Shown here in pieces: positions 43,552-52,029 of a stretch of 62,439 bases of DNA. Position 1 is the first letter of the stretch, and each line of letters starts with the position of its first letter. Made by a program: the position numbers and the translations under genes. Source of the stretch: Nemertoderma westbladi (Eukaryota > Xenacoelomorpha > Nemertodermatida > Nemertodermatidae). A model generated the notes under the pieces. The model made no database searches, had not been told where the DNA came from, and saw nothing but the letters and a program-made list of their open reading frames with translations. The stretch spans positions 1 to 62,439 of the forward strand of contig JAUCBJ010003334.1 of the NCBI GenBank assembly GCA_032718475.1. Direction: 5' to 3'.

Positions 43552-43855
43552 GGACCTTAAGTACATTCCTGCATTCTTTCATTATTACGTCAGTCACTGC
43601 AAACAATCACTCATAGCGTCATAGGCAGATAGGTAAGTGTGTTAGAGTCTGAGAGTACATGTAGAGCTACCAGCATACTGCTAATAGATAAATGTAAACT
43701 ACTAAGTTACATTGATCGCTTGTTGATTTAGTGCATTTAATACTGGCCAAGATTAGCAAGTAAATCACACAACAACCAATCAAACAGAACATCCCATAAC
43801 AACTTAAAGCATTTATAAAACAGGCAATATCATTGGATGTTCACAAAATGATCGC
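43552..43855. other. Non-coding filler where RNase H should be
   Basis: About 300 bp with no RNase H motif replace a domain that normally needs several hundred codons. The sequence TAAGTACATTCCTGCATTC... is unrelated to pol. Either a deletion joined by filler, or an insertion plus deletion. Confidence 0.6.
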
Positions 43856-45264
43856 TTGGGTTTTTACTCTCATGTCAATGGGGGGGCTATTGCTACTGAA
43901 TCTTGTGACGACGATTACTATACATTTATGCTTGAACAATATGTTAATGACGTTAAATATGATGAATATTTACCAGTTCAACCCATTAATACATTGTGTT
44001 CTCAACTTCAAACAAGGACTAAAAGAGTGCCAATGTTTCAACGCGTTAAAGATTTGACAATCGATCAACGTTTAGATTACTTGATTGATACGGAATCCAA
44101 CCTAACTAAACTCAAGATTAAGATAGTCTGGCTCATTAGATTATCCAAGTTTGCTGTGAAAGGTACTGCTAAACCTCATATTATTATGGCAGAAGAACTA
44201 AGACATGCAGAAGTGTGTCTGGTACGATATGCACAGAGGCGGGAATTTCTTCAGGATATTGATAGAATTTCTAGTGGCAAACCAGTCACGCGTAAAAGCA
44301 AGCTTAAGAACTTAACACCTTTTCTCGATGGCGATCACATCCTTCGTGTTGGGAGTAGAATAGAACGTGCCTTGGTTCCCTATAGTACAGCATATCCAAC
44401 TATTCTCCCAGCACAGAGTTCTATAACCAGGGCAATAATCTGGCAAACTCATATAAAGTGTGGCCATATGGGATTCTCTGTAGTAGCTAGTGAGATTCGC
44501 AAATCCTTTTGGATTCTAACAGCTCAACGAACTATTAAGACTTTACTTACAAAGTGTTTCACTTGTAGGAAAGTGCGTGGTCGATTTCTTGAACAAATAG
44601 AAGCTCCACTACCAGTAACTCGTTTGACAGCATATCTTCCTCCATTTACATTTGTAGGTGTCGACATGTTTGGCCCAATGAATGTGAAATATGCTAGAGG
44701 TACTATTAAAATATATGGGATATTATACACTTGTCAAAATTGTCGAGCTATACACTTAGAGTTGGCTGTAAATAAATCAGCTGATGCCTTCTTAAATACA
44801 TTGCATCACTTTTGTAGCCGACGTGGCAAACCTCAACAAATAATAAGCGACAAAGGAACAAATTTTGTTGGTTCTGACTCGACAATCAAGTTGCTTGAGC
44901 AATTTGCCAAAGAGGAGAGTGTTAATGCATTTTTAAATAAAAATAGCATTGATTGGAAGTTTGTCGATACTGATTCGGATGTAGATTGGTTATTTCTCAC
45001 TCCATATGCCCCTCATACTGGAGGTTTTTATGAGCGTTTGATTCAGTCAACCAAACGTATATTACTTGCTTCGTTAGAAGATAACTTGGTTACCGAAGAT
45101 ACTTTAAACACTTACTTAGTAATAGCTGAAGGCATAATGAATAGTCGACCATTGACTGCCATTAGCAGCGACCCTACCTCGCCCAAACCACTGACTCCCC
45201 AACACTTACTACTCCAGAGGGAAGCAAGAAACATCCCTGTCGGTGAGTCTGATGATACGGATAT
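43856..45264 (+). pseudogene. pol: BEL/Pao integrase, truncated at its C-terminus
   Basis: The ORF that starts here runs to 45700, but only the part to about 45264 is integrase. It has the zinc region (HIKCGHMGFSVV ... CFTCRK) and a catalytic core with D270, D332 and E393 (D-x61-D-x60-E). Coding sequence stops matching BEL/Pao after LTPQHLLLQREARNIPVG, so the C-terminal domain of the DUF5641 type seen in the large element is missing. Base composition rises in GC at the same place. The first codons before the zinc region are the end of the linker that follows RNase H. Confidence 0.8.
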
Positions 45265-45282
45265 CTATAGTTCATTGATGTT

Positions 45283-45963
45283 ATGGAGTCCTACACCGTC
45301 GCTAAGTTCATATGTAAAACTCTCGATAACCTCATTACGGCGGTTCCTTGTTCCTTTATTGACTACGAGTGGAATGAAGTTATCGGCCACGCCTTCAAAG
45401 CGGTCGAGAATATTACACCGGGAGAGACAAAAATGCTCACCGTCATCGATTCCTGGGACGAGAATGGACCGTTCGACATCCCTACGATTACCGATCTCCT
45501 CGGTGCGGAGGAACCACTCATTTCCTCAGATGGGGAAGAATTATGGCTACAGGAAGGTGTTCTACTGTCCACCCCAAAGCGACAGCTCGATCCGGAAATC
45601 GCGTACGAACTGGCTGCCAAATGGGTTGCCTCGGCCGAACCTGCGACGGAAGCAGGCGTTTCCACCCCACTTGGCTCTGGTAGCCCCGCGAGGGAGTTAG
45701 TCACTACCTTCGCGTTGAACGACTTCGGCGACATATGCCAGAGGTTATCCCCATATCCTTTCCCGGGTGGCGAAGACTGGTCTTCGGAGATTCCGAGTAC
45801 CAGCACCCAATGGACCCGCTCAGCGATACTGGTCGAAAGGGTCCCAGCGCTGCGCCGACTCCCGAAGATCTCCTCGGAATCCCTCCGTCGAAAGCCCCGG
45901 CACCTCTTCGCCGACCAGCGGTGGCAACTACCCCCTCCATTCTACAGGATCCTATGTGACTAA
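45283..45963 (+). CDS. ORF3-like gene, N-terminal ORF (unknown function)
   Basis: The 226-aa ORF begins just after the composition change. It is acidic (DSWDENGPFDIP, LLGAEEPLISSDGEELW) without a signal peptide or membrane helix. The second half looks less coding than frame 0, where a proline-rich, coding-like stretch runs from about 45735, so a -1 shift probably occurs between about 45735 and 45830. No family was recognised. Confidence 0.55.
   Translation: MESYTVAKFICKTLDNLITAVPCSFIDYEWNEVIGHAFKAVENITPGETKMLTVIDSWDENGPFDIPTITDLLGAEEPLISSDGEELWLQEGVLLSTPKRQLDPEIAYELAAKWVASAEPATEAGVSTPLGSGSPARELVTTFALNDFGDICQRLSPYPFPGGEDWSSEIPSTSTQWTRSAILVERVPALRRLPKISSESLRRKPRHLFADQRWQLPPPFYRILCD
45735..45959 (+). 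CDS. ORF3-like gene, proline-rich piece ending in TGA-CTA
   Basis: Frame 0 gives a proline/alanine-rich stretch (APTPEDLLGIPPSKAPAPL) that ends in TGA at 45957-45959, followed by CTA. The frame is open beyond, without another stop, into the zinc-knuckle ORF. TGA-CTA is a known efficient stop-readthrough context in animals. Confidence 0.55.
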   Translation: MPEVIPISFPGWRRLVFGDSEYQHPMDPLSDTGRKGPSAAPTPEDLLGIPPSKAPAPLRRPAVATTPSILQDPM

Positions 45964-46019
45964 CCCGATGGTACGCCGAGCAGACCGAATGGATCTACCG
46001 CCAGAAATGGTCGTCCGAG

Positions 46020-46853
46020 ATGAGACCGGCAGGACATAAAGAAGGTTATCGGAACGAGAACCTACTACGCCAAAGCCCAGCCTTTCGCGGGCTACAGGCC
46101 ACAGCGAATATTCAAAAGAGCGACCGACGACTCGAGTATTATGTCGGCGTCCCAATCCCGATCTTCTTCGGTCGGGAGATGCAGTTAGAGATATGCGCAG
46201 ACTGCGGTTCGGAGCAGTGCCCACACGGTAGAAGAAATCAAGTAACCGATTTGTGCCTACAGCTCCACGGGATTCTATATTGCCCATACTGCGCGACATC
46301 GGGACATGATGTTTCAGTTTGTCCAACCCTCTATAACCTCTGCACAACTTGCGGTTTCCGTAGACATTCCGCTAGCCCCCGCTGCAATATAAAATGTCCT
46401 ACAAAGGACGTTACCGCTATGGAAAATTTGGTTATGTTCGAAACCTACGCAAATAGCCACATAAAGACCAAGGTACGGAGAAACGCTCGGAATATCACGC
46501 AGGAAATGGCGTGCGGGTATTTTGCCTTCCCGGAACGCCTCCATACGACAGCGACGTTACCATTCCATTACGTGGATCTGTTGCTAAGGGCCGGATTATT
46601 CGGCCCATTCGAGATCCTTAGACGCTTATATTCGTATAAACAAGAGTACGGTGTCGGAAAGTGGTTCCTAGAGGCGAGCAACACCGAGTTGGAAAGACGG
46701 ACCGATATGATCCCGCTGCCATCGAAAGGAAGAGCCGCCAGGAGACAAGCCGAAACGTTGCTCACGATGGATGTCGATGCTCCCCTACCAGCTCTAGCGA
46801 TCGACGAGAGTCGACGGGCGAAGAGGGGAAAGGCGTATCGGAGCAAGAAATAG
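46020..46853 (+). CDS. ORF3-like gene, zinc-knuckle part (unknown function)
   Basis: The 277-aa ORF has a cysteine cluster C-x2-C-x4-C at 59-67 (CADCGSEQC) and two knuckles from residue 88: C-x2-C-x4-H-x4-C and, six residues on, C-x2-C-x4-H-x5-C. A GYFAFPERL motif, a QEYG...ELERR block and a basic tail (RAKRGKAYRSKK) follow. All three have counterparts in the same order in the ORF3 of the large BEL/Pao element (GVYAFHPYL, PEYG...ELQE, KKLRKRRPRKKD). The frame is open upstream to the TGA at 45957, so the ATG may be internal. A nucleic-acid-binding role is inferred. Confidence 0.75.
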   Translation: MRPAGHKEGYRNENLLRQSPAFRGLQATANIQKSDRRLEYYVGVPIPIFFGREMQLEICADCGSEQCPHGRRNQVTDLCLQLHGILYCPYCATSGHDVSVCPTLYNLCTTCGFRRHSASPRCNIKCPTKDVTAMENLVMFETYANSHIKTKVRRNARNITQEMACGYFAFPERLHTTATLPFHYVDLLLRAGLFGPFEILRRLYSYKQEYGVGKWFLEASNTELERRTDMIPLPSKGRAARRQAETLLTMDVDAPLPALAIDESRRAKRGKAYRSKK

Positions 46854-47014
46854 AGGATCGGGATATTCCAGGAACATTTATATTGAACATTTATTTTATA
46901 TATATATTAACTCTAGGCCAAATTAATCAAGACTATGCAATATTACAATTTTGGGTTTTTTATATGGGAAATGACCTACGCAAACTCGATCTACCGATAG
47001 ACCTCACGAAGGTC

Positions 47015-47026
47015 ATTGGGGGGGAC
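47015..47026 (+). other. Polypurine tract before the 3' LTR candidate
   Basis: ATTGGGGGGGAC lies directly before TGTTCGCGG. Confidence 0.7.
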
Positions 47027-48418
47027 TGTTCGCGGTATTTCAACTTTTCCTAACGCGAGTTGAATATTTTTTGGATTTATTTAAAATGATTATTCCGATA
47101 TCACTACTAGGTGCGGGAACATGGGTTTTGGGCACACTCAATGAACTGGGGGCGATTTATGGGCGAATATTGGGGCGACTTACGGGGTACAGGACTCATT
47201 TCATGTATATAAGGGCCAGGGGGGGAAGGAAAAGTTAAGCAGTATACAGGTTTACCTGACTACTATTAGGCCTAGCCAACTTCCTGCTGCCTGTAGAGGT
47301 GGATTTGGTAACTCGCTCGGTCTAAAGGACACGGGCTGCCCTTAGTGGTTCCTGACCAACAGCAGTTATTACGAGCCTGAAAAGGACATCGGAAAGTCTG
47401 CTGCTTGTGTCAGGGATTTGCGATGGGAAACGACGACAGACCCCTAGCCAAGCCGTACTGGTTCTCGATGATCAATCTCTTCGGGGTTCGTGAGGGGTGG
47501 TACGGACACGCGAATGGGTCGACCGACTAACAGAGGAAGAGTGCGACGACGACTGCCTTCCTGGAGTGGGTGCCACGACCAGTGTTAGTACGAGCCTGAA
47601 TAAGGACTCGGAAAACCACCAACCGTTGGGGCTCACAACGGGCTGACAGACCCCTTAGCCAAGCCGTACTGGTTCTCGATGATCAATCCCTTCGTGGTTC
47701 GGGAGGGGTGGGACGGACACGCAACGGGGTCGAAAGACAAAGGACTGGACTCTACTGGCCTACCGACTGTTCGGAGCAGTTTCTCGGCTGCCGAAGCGAC
47801 TACGAGCCTGAATAAGGACTCAGAAAGCCTAGGTGGTTGGGTCTCTGCGATGAACCGACGGACCCCTAGCCAAGCCGTACTGGTTCTCGATGATCGATCC
47901 CTTCGGGGTTCGGGAGGGGCGGGACGGACACGCGAACGGGTCCACCGACATGACAGACTCCTAGCCAAGCCGTACTGGTTCTTGATGACCGATCAATTCG
48001 GGGTTTGGGAGGGGTGGTACGGATACGCGACAGAGTCTACCGACTGGACCGACCCTTAGCCAAGCCGTACTGGTTCCTGATGACCGATCCCTTCGGGGTT
48101 CAGGAAGGGTGGTACGGACACGCAACAGGGTCGACCGACACCAACACTACGGTACCAAGACTAGGACCGAGGGAAAATCGGGGAACATTAGTTAGGCTAA
48201 AATCTGAGCGAACAGTGGGTAATTAAATAATATACTGTAGGGATTTATATTGTCGTGTTATATTATTGTGAATAATTTGGTGTATATTGGTTTGGGGAAG
48301 CCCAACTTATTCTCAATCAAGGTTCAACTGTAGGGAAGTTACATTAAAGAGTATATCCAACCAATGAAGCTTTTCCTCAACCGCAATCTTGCATTTAAGA
48401 ATGTATTCCTTCTCCACA
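47027..48418 (+). repeat. 3' LTR candidate of the BEL/Pao 3' half
   Basis: It starts TGTTCGCGGTATTTC after the polypurine tract and is taken to end at ...CTTCTCCACA, directly before minus-strand Gypsy sequence. A TATA-like TGTATATAAGG lies at 47204-47214. The middle is made of tandem repeats. With no second copy in the window the right end is an inference. Confidence 0.6.
47444..48150 (+). repeat. Tandem repeats in the LTR, 211-bp and 95-bp periods
   Basis: TAGCCAAGCCGTACTGGTT starts near 47444, 47656, 47867, 47962 and 48056. The first spacings are about 211 bp and the last two about 95 bp. The long unit adds a block with TACGAGCCTGAATAAGGACTC. Confidence 0.88.
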
Positions 48419-48419
48419 A

Positions 48420-51400
48420 TCAATATCCGGTGACTGGCCGGGATTGCGTGGTCTGAAAAGTTCCGCCTCCAGCATCGGCGTTTTCCCCCATAGTGTCGGG
48501 AATAACGGCAACAGCGATGGTGATGGAATGGAGACAGTACGCTGTCTCTCCGTCGTCTACGAGGTCGTCGGGTGTCGGCTGGTCTACGGGTGACCGGGAC
48601 AGGGAGTCGGGAATGGCGTGAGATTTACCCTTGCACCAGGAGGTAGTGAACTGGTATGGCGCCAGCTTGGATTTTAGTCGTTGTATACGGGCGTTTTCCA
48701 CTTCCAAGAACGATTTGCAGTCTAAGATGGTGACCAGCGGTTGATGGTCAGTGACCAGGGAGAAGGTGGGGAGCCCGAGGACGAAGTTGCGGTATTTTTG
48801 GATGGCCCATACTACCGCTAGAAGTTCCAACTCAATAGTGGTGTATCGAGACTCTGTGGGTGTTATAAACCGAGATCCGCATTCTATAAGGCGCCACTCT
48901 GTCCCGTGGCGCTGGAGAAGGGCGTAGCCGAGCCCATTGAGCCGAGAAGCGTCAGTTACGAGCTTAGTGTCGGCGGAGACATCGAATGGGGCCAGAACCA
49001 GGGGTGTAGTTAAGGCCGCCTTGGCGGCGTCGAATGCGCGATTGTGGTCGGTTGTCCAGATGTATGGCGATTTCACCGATAGGAGCGGGCGTAGTGGTAG
49101 GAGCATCTCGGATATCTCTGAGGAGAAAGGAGCGAGTTGTTCTACGAGCCCGATGAAACTTCGGAGATCGGTTAGAGTTTCTGGACGAGGGAAGGAGGCT
49201 ATAGCGGAGAGTTTTGCGGGGTCGGCGTGGATGCCGTCCGTTCTGACCAGGTAGCCGCCGAATTTTACCTGGGATTGGGCGAGCTGCACTTTACCGGGGT
49301 GCAGGCAAATACCTTTTTCCCTGCAGCGTTCGAGGAAACGGTGGATGGACACCAGATGTTCCTCTAGTGTGTCGTCGTAGAGTAAGACGTCGTCGACGAT
49401 CTTTATCATCCGAGGAAGTCCCTCGAGCGCCGCGTCGCCCCGTCTGTTAAACTCATCTCCGGAAGAGATAAGGCCCATCACACTCCGGGTGTGTTTATAC
49501 CGCCCCCATGGCGTGACGAACGTCGTCAGCAGCTGGGACTCAGGGTCAAGGGGGACCTGCCAGTATCCATGGGCGGCGTCGAAGACTGAAAAGTACTTTG
49601 CAGTCCGCGAGATTTCGGCGATTTTTAGACGGGGGTTTGGTGTCGGGTAGTATGGCCTCTTTACTTGGGAGTTCAGGCCGCGCAAGTCCACGCAGAGGCG
49701 CAGTTTTCCGCTTGGCTTGCGTGTTACGGTAAGCGGGTGGGCCCAGTCGGTGGGTTCTTCCACGCGCTCGATAATATCGCGGCGTTCTAGATCGTCAAGA
49801 AGAGTTTTTACTTCGTCGCGAAGTGCGATGGCGATGGGTCGAGCGCCTTTGACATGGTAAGGCGTCGCACCCTCCTTGAGTACGATATGCATCGCGGTAC
49901 CAGGGATGGTTGGTAAGGGGGTTGCTTCGTCGTCGAAAACGTCCCCGAATGAGTTGAGGAGGTCCCTGGCTGAGGGCGCGCTGTCTGCGCCTGTGGGTGT
50001 TGCCGACTTCGTCTCGCGAACCGTAGCCGAAGAAATCGGGAGAACCGCAGCGGGCTGGGGGAAACTTGACGGGAGTATCCCCAGATCCATGCAAACCGAT
50101 TTGCTAAGGATCAGTCCCTGCGTCTCCGGAGAGATAACGATTTCCGTTGTAGCGGAATTTTGGCCGGAGGAGATGACGGCGGGTAGGCGACCGCGAGTTT
50201 GTATCGGTAGTCCGTCGGCCGCGACGAGATCCATGCTGGAGGAAGGTAGTAGATCCCTCCCGACTCCCCCAAGTTGGTGGAACAAGTTCTCGTTGAGGAG
50301 TGTAGCTGCCGCGCCGCTGTCCGGAAGCGCGCGTTTTATCATGCCGAGTCGAATACCGGTAGTGGAGTTAGTGAGGGTTACAGCGAGGTAATCCAGTTTG
50401 CATACCGCCGCGCGGTATTCTAAGCGGTTGATTGAGTCGCGGTAAAGCACCGTGTTTGTAGAAGAGGGTTTCTTTGAGGATCCGCTGGATCGGCACACCT
50501 TTCGGAAGTGCCCCTTTTTGCCGCAGCCGCTGCAGTTAACTTCGCGGGCAGGGCATGCAGATTTGTCGGAGTGCTTTACTTGCCCACAGTTTCCGCAAGT
50601 GTGGGCGCGATTGTTCCCCGGCCCAGTGGAGGAGGATCTCCAGGGATGCTGGGAACCGGTCGATGGGGGCGTCGGAGCACCCTGTCGCATTGGAGAACGG
50701 CCGCCGCGCTGTTTGTATTGGGAGATTTTAGAAACCGAGCGCGAACTCCCTAGTACTTGGGTGTTTTTAGCGCTGGACTCCCAGTTCTGGCAGATAGTGC
50801 GAGTTTCTTCTAGTGAGGGTCGGGGTAGTAATTTCAGGAGTTCTTGTTGAGTCTCGGTACAGTACAGCCCAACGAGAATCTGAGTGACTATCTGGTTGTC
50901 CCGGCACTCCGCGCACAGTTCTGCGAGTTCGGCGAGGTGTTTTAATGACCGATAGAAGTCATCGAAAGTTTCGGTAGCGCCCTGGCGGCGTCTGTGGAAT
51001 TGCATGCAGTCGAGAGCGATGCTGCGTTTACCGCGGAGGTGTTGCTGCAACCCATCGAGAATCGTCGCCGCGTCCACCTCGCCATTGTCCGGATCCAGTT
51101 CCAGGGTGTAGCGGACAACGTCGTGTAGGCCTGATCCCAGGGCGGTGAGGAGTGTGTATACTTGTTCGCTGCGTGGGAATGTTTCTGCGCTCTGGCGGCG
51201 GAGATTGCTGTCCCAACTGTCCCGCCAACGGCGGAAGGCGGACAGTTCGACCGAAGTATCAATGCGGTCTAGATTTCCGATATCTATGGTGCGGCGACGC
51301 GTGGGGGCCGCCTGTGGGGGATCGGGTTGTCCTATGGGATTATCGGCGAAGTGCGGACGGCCGAGGTGGGCGAGAATGTCCGCTAAACGGCGGTTAGCAG

Positions 51401-51725
51401 CCGCTTGTTCTTCCCGATGTTCGCGTTGCTGCTCTTCCAAACGGCGGTTCGCGTTTTCCTGTTGCTGCGCCATGAGTTCCAGGAGTTGCGCCATGCTGGG
51501 TTGGCCACCGGTAGCCGCGTCGGTTTCCTCGAAGCGGGCGGGTGTATCGGCGATCCGAGCGTTGAGTTTCTTGCGAAGCGTTGCATCGGATGTTTTCGAT
51601 GTCGTTGGGATACTGGCGTCAGCGCAATACTGAATCAGTTTTGAACGATCCAACGACGCGACCTCGGCGGGTGAGAGGTCCGACCAGCAAGGTTCCTCAG
51701 CGGAAGAAGCATCGGAATCCGCCAT
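48420..51725 (-). CDS. gag-pol: Ty3/Gypsy Gag-Pol lacking integrase
   Basis: A single 1101-aa ORF fuses Gag and Pol. It has an acidic N-terminus, a glutamine/glutamate-rich coiled coil (about 80-120, LMAQQQENANRRLEEQQ) and a Gag core. Two knuckles lie at about 375-412 (CGNCGQVKHSDKSAC, CSGCGKKGHFRKVC). Protease has DSGA at about 469, RT has VDDVLLY at about 776, and RNase H has TDAS at about 922 with a later TDHQPL. The ORF ends a short way after RNase H at a stop that lies on the border with the neighbouring LTR candidate. Integrase and the distal LTR are missing, so it could not integrate by itself. The start is the first ATG after the primer site. Confidence 0.88.
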   Translation of the reverse strand: MADSDASSAEEPCWSDLSPAEVASLDRSKLIQYCADASIPTTSKTSDATLRKKLNARIADTPARFEETDAATGGQPSMAQLLELMAQQQENANRRLEEQQREHREEQAAANRRLADILAHLGRPHFADNPIGQPDPPQAAPTRRRTIDIGNLDRIDTSVELSAFRRWRDSWDSNLRRQSAETFPRSEQVYTLLTALGSGLHDVVRYTLELDPDNGEVDAATILDGLQQHLRGKRSIALDCMQFHRRRQGATETFDDFYRSLKHLAELAELCAECRDNQIVTQILVGLYCTETQQELLKLLPRPSLEETRTICQNWESSAKNTQVLGSSRSVSKISQYKQRGGRSPMRQGAPTPPSTGSQHPWRSSSTGPGNNRAHTCGNCGQVKHSDKSACPAREVNCSGCGKKGHFRKVCRSSGSSKKPSSTNTVLYRDSINRLEYRAAVCKLDYLAVTLTNSTTGIRLGMIKRALPDSGAAATLLNENLFHQLGGVGRDLLPSSSMDLVAADGLPIQTRGRLPAVISSGQNSATTEIVISPETQGLILSKSVCMDLGILPSSFPQPAAVLPISSATVRETKSATPTGADSAPSARDLLNSFGDVFDDEATPLPTIPGTAMHIVLKEGATPYHVKGARPIAIALRDEVKTLLDDLERRDIIERVEEPTDWAHPLTVTRKPSGKLRLCVDLRGLNSQVKRPYYPTPNPRLKIAEISRTAKYFSVFDAAHGYWQVPLDPESQLLTTFVTPWGRYKHTRSVMGLISSGDEFNRRGDAALEGLPRMIKIVDDVLLYDDTLEEHLVSIHRFLERCREKGICLHPGKVQLAQSQVKFGGYLVRTDGIHADPAKLSAIASFPRPETLTDLRSFIGLVEQLAPFSSEISEMLLPLRPLLSVKSPYIWTTDHNRAFDAAKAALTTPLVLAPFDVSADTKLVTDASRLNGLGYALLQRHGTEWRLIECGSRFITPTESRYTTIELELLAVVWAIQKYRNFVLGLPTFSLVTDHQPLVTILDCKSFLEVENARIQRLKSKLAPYQFTTSWCKGKSHAIPDSLSRSPVDQPTPDDLVDDGETAYCLHSITIAVAVIPDTMGENADAGGGTFQTTQSRPVTGY

Positions 51726-51763
51726 CGTATTGGGAGCTTAGTTCTGAAGTTCAGTACTGAAGG

Positions 51764-51778
51764 CCACTCGCAGCGCCA
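51764..51778 (-). other. Primer binding site of the minus-strand Gypsy
   Basis: On the minus strand TGGCGCTGCGAGTGG directly follows the LTR end, the place for a tRNA primer site. I could not name the tRNA securely. Confidence 0.6.
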
Positions 51779-52029
51779 TGTGATGTTCTTAGTTCTTGAT
51801 ATAATAAGATATAACATACAGAAACGTATAGAACAGAATAGACCGATATATAATAATATGCCTAGCGACTTCAGTACTGTGTGGTATCTTGACTGAGCAG
51901 TTGCACCTGCTTTTATATAAAAAGCCCCAACAGAATGGAACGTATATATATCTATCCAATCACCATGAACTACTGTCCAGCAGTGTATATGGGGCGAGCC
52001 ATATAATAATACGTATGTATGTCATTACA
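51779..52029 (-). repeat. 5' LTR of the minus-strand Gypsy
   Basis: On the minus strand it runs from TGTAATGACATAC to AACATCACA (251 bp). A TATA box (TTTTATATAAAAGC) lies near 51911-51924. The outer end is set by the TG...CA rule only. Confidence 0.65.

Larger units (their letters stand above)
38504..48418 (+). mobile_element. Second BEL/Pao element, damaged and probably chimeric
   Basis: AT-rich gag, protease, RT and integrase pieces run from 38504 to about 45265. GC-richer sequence follows, with an ORF3-like gene, a polypurine tract and a 1.39-kb LTR candidate. Frameshifts split gag, RNase H is missing and the integrase C-terminal domain is cut off. No matching 5' LTR was found. I infer that the 5' and 3' halves come from different BEL/Pao families. 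Confidence 0.75.
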
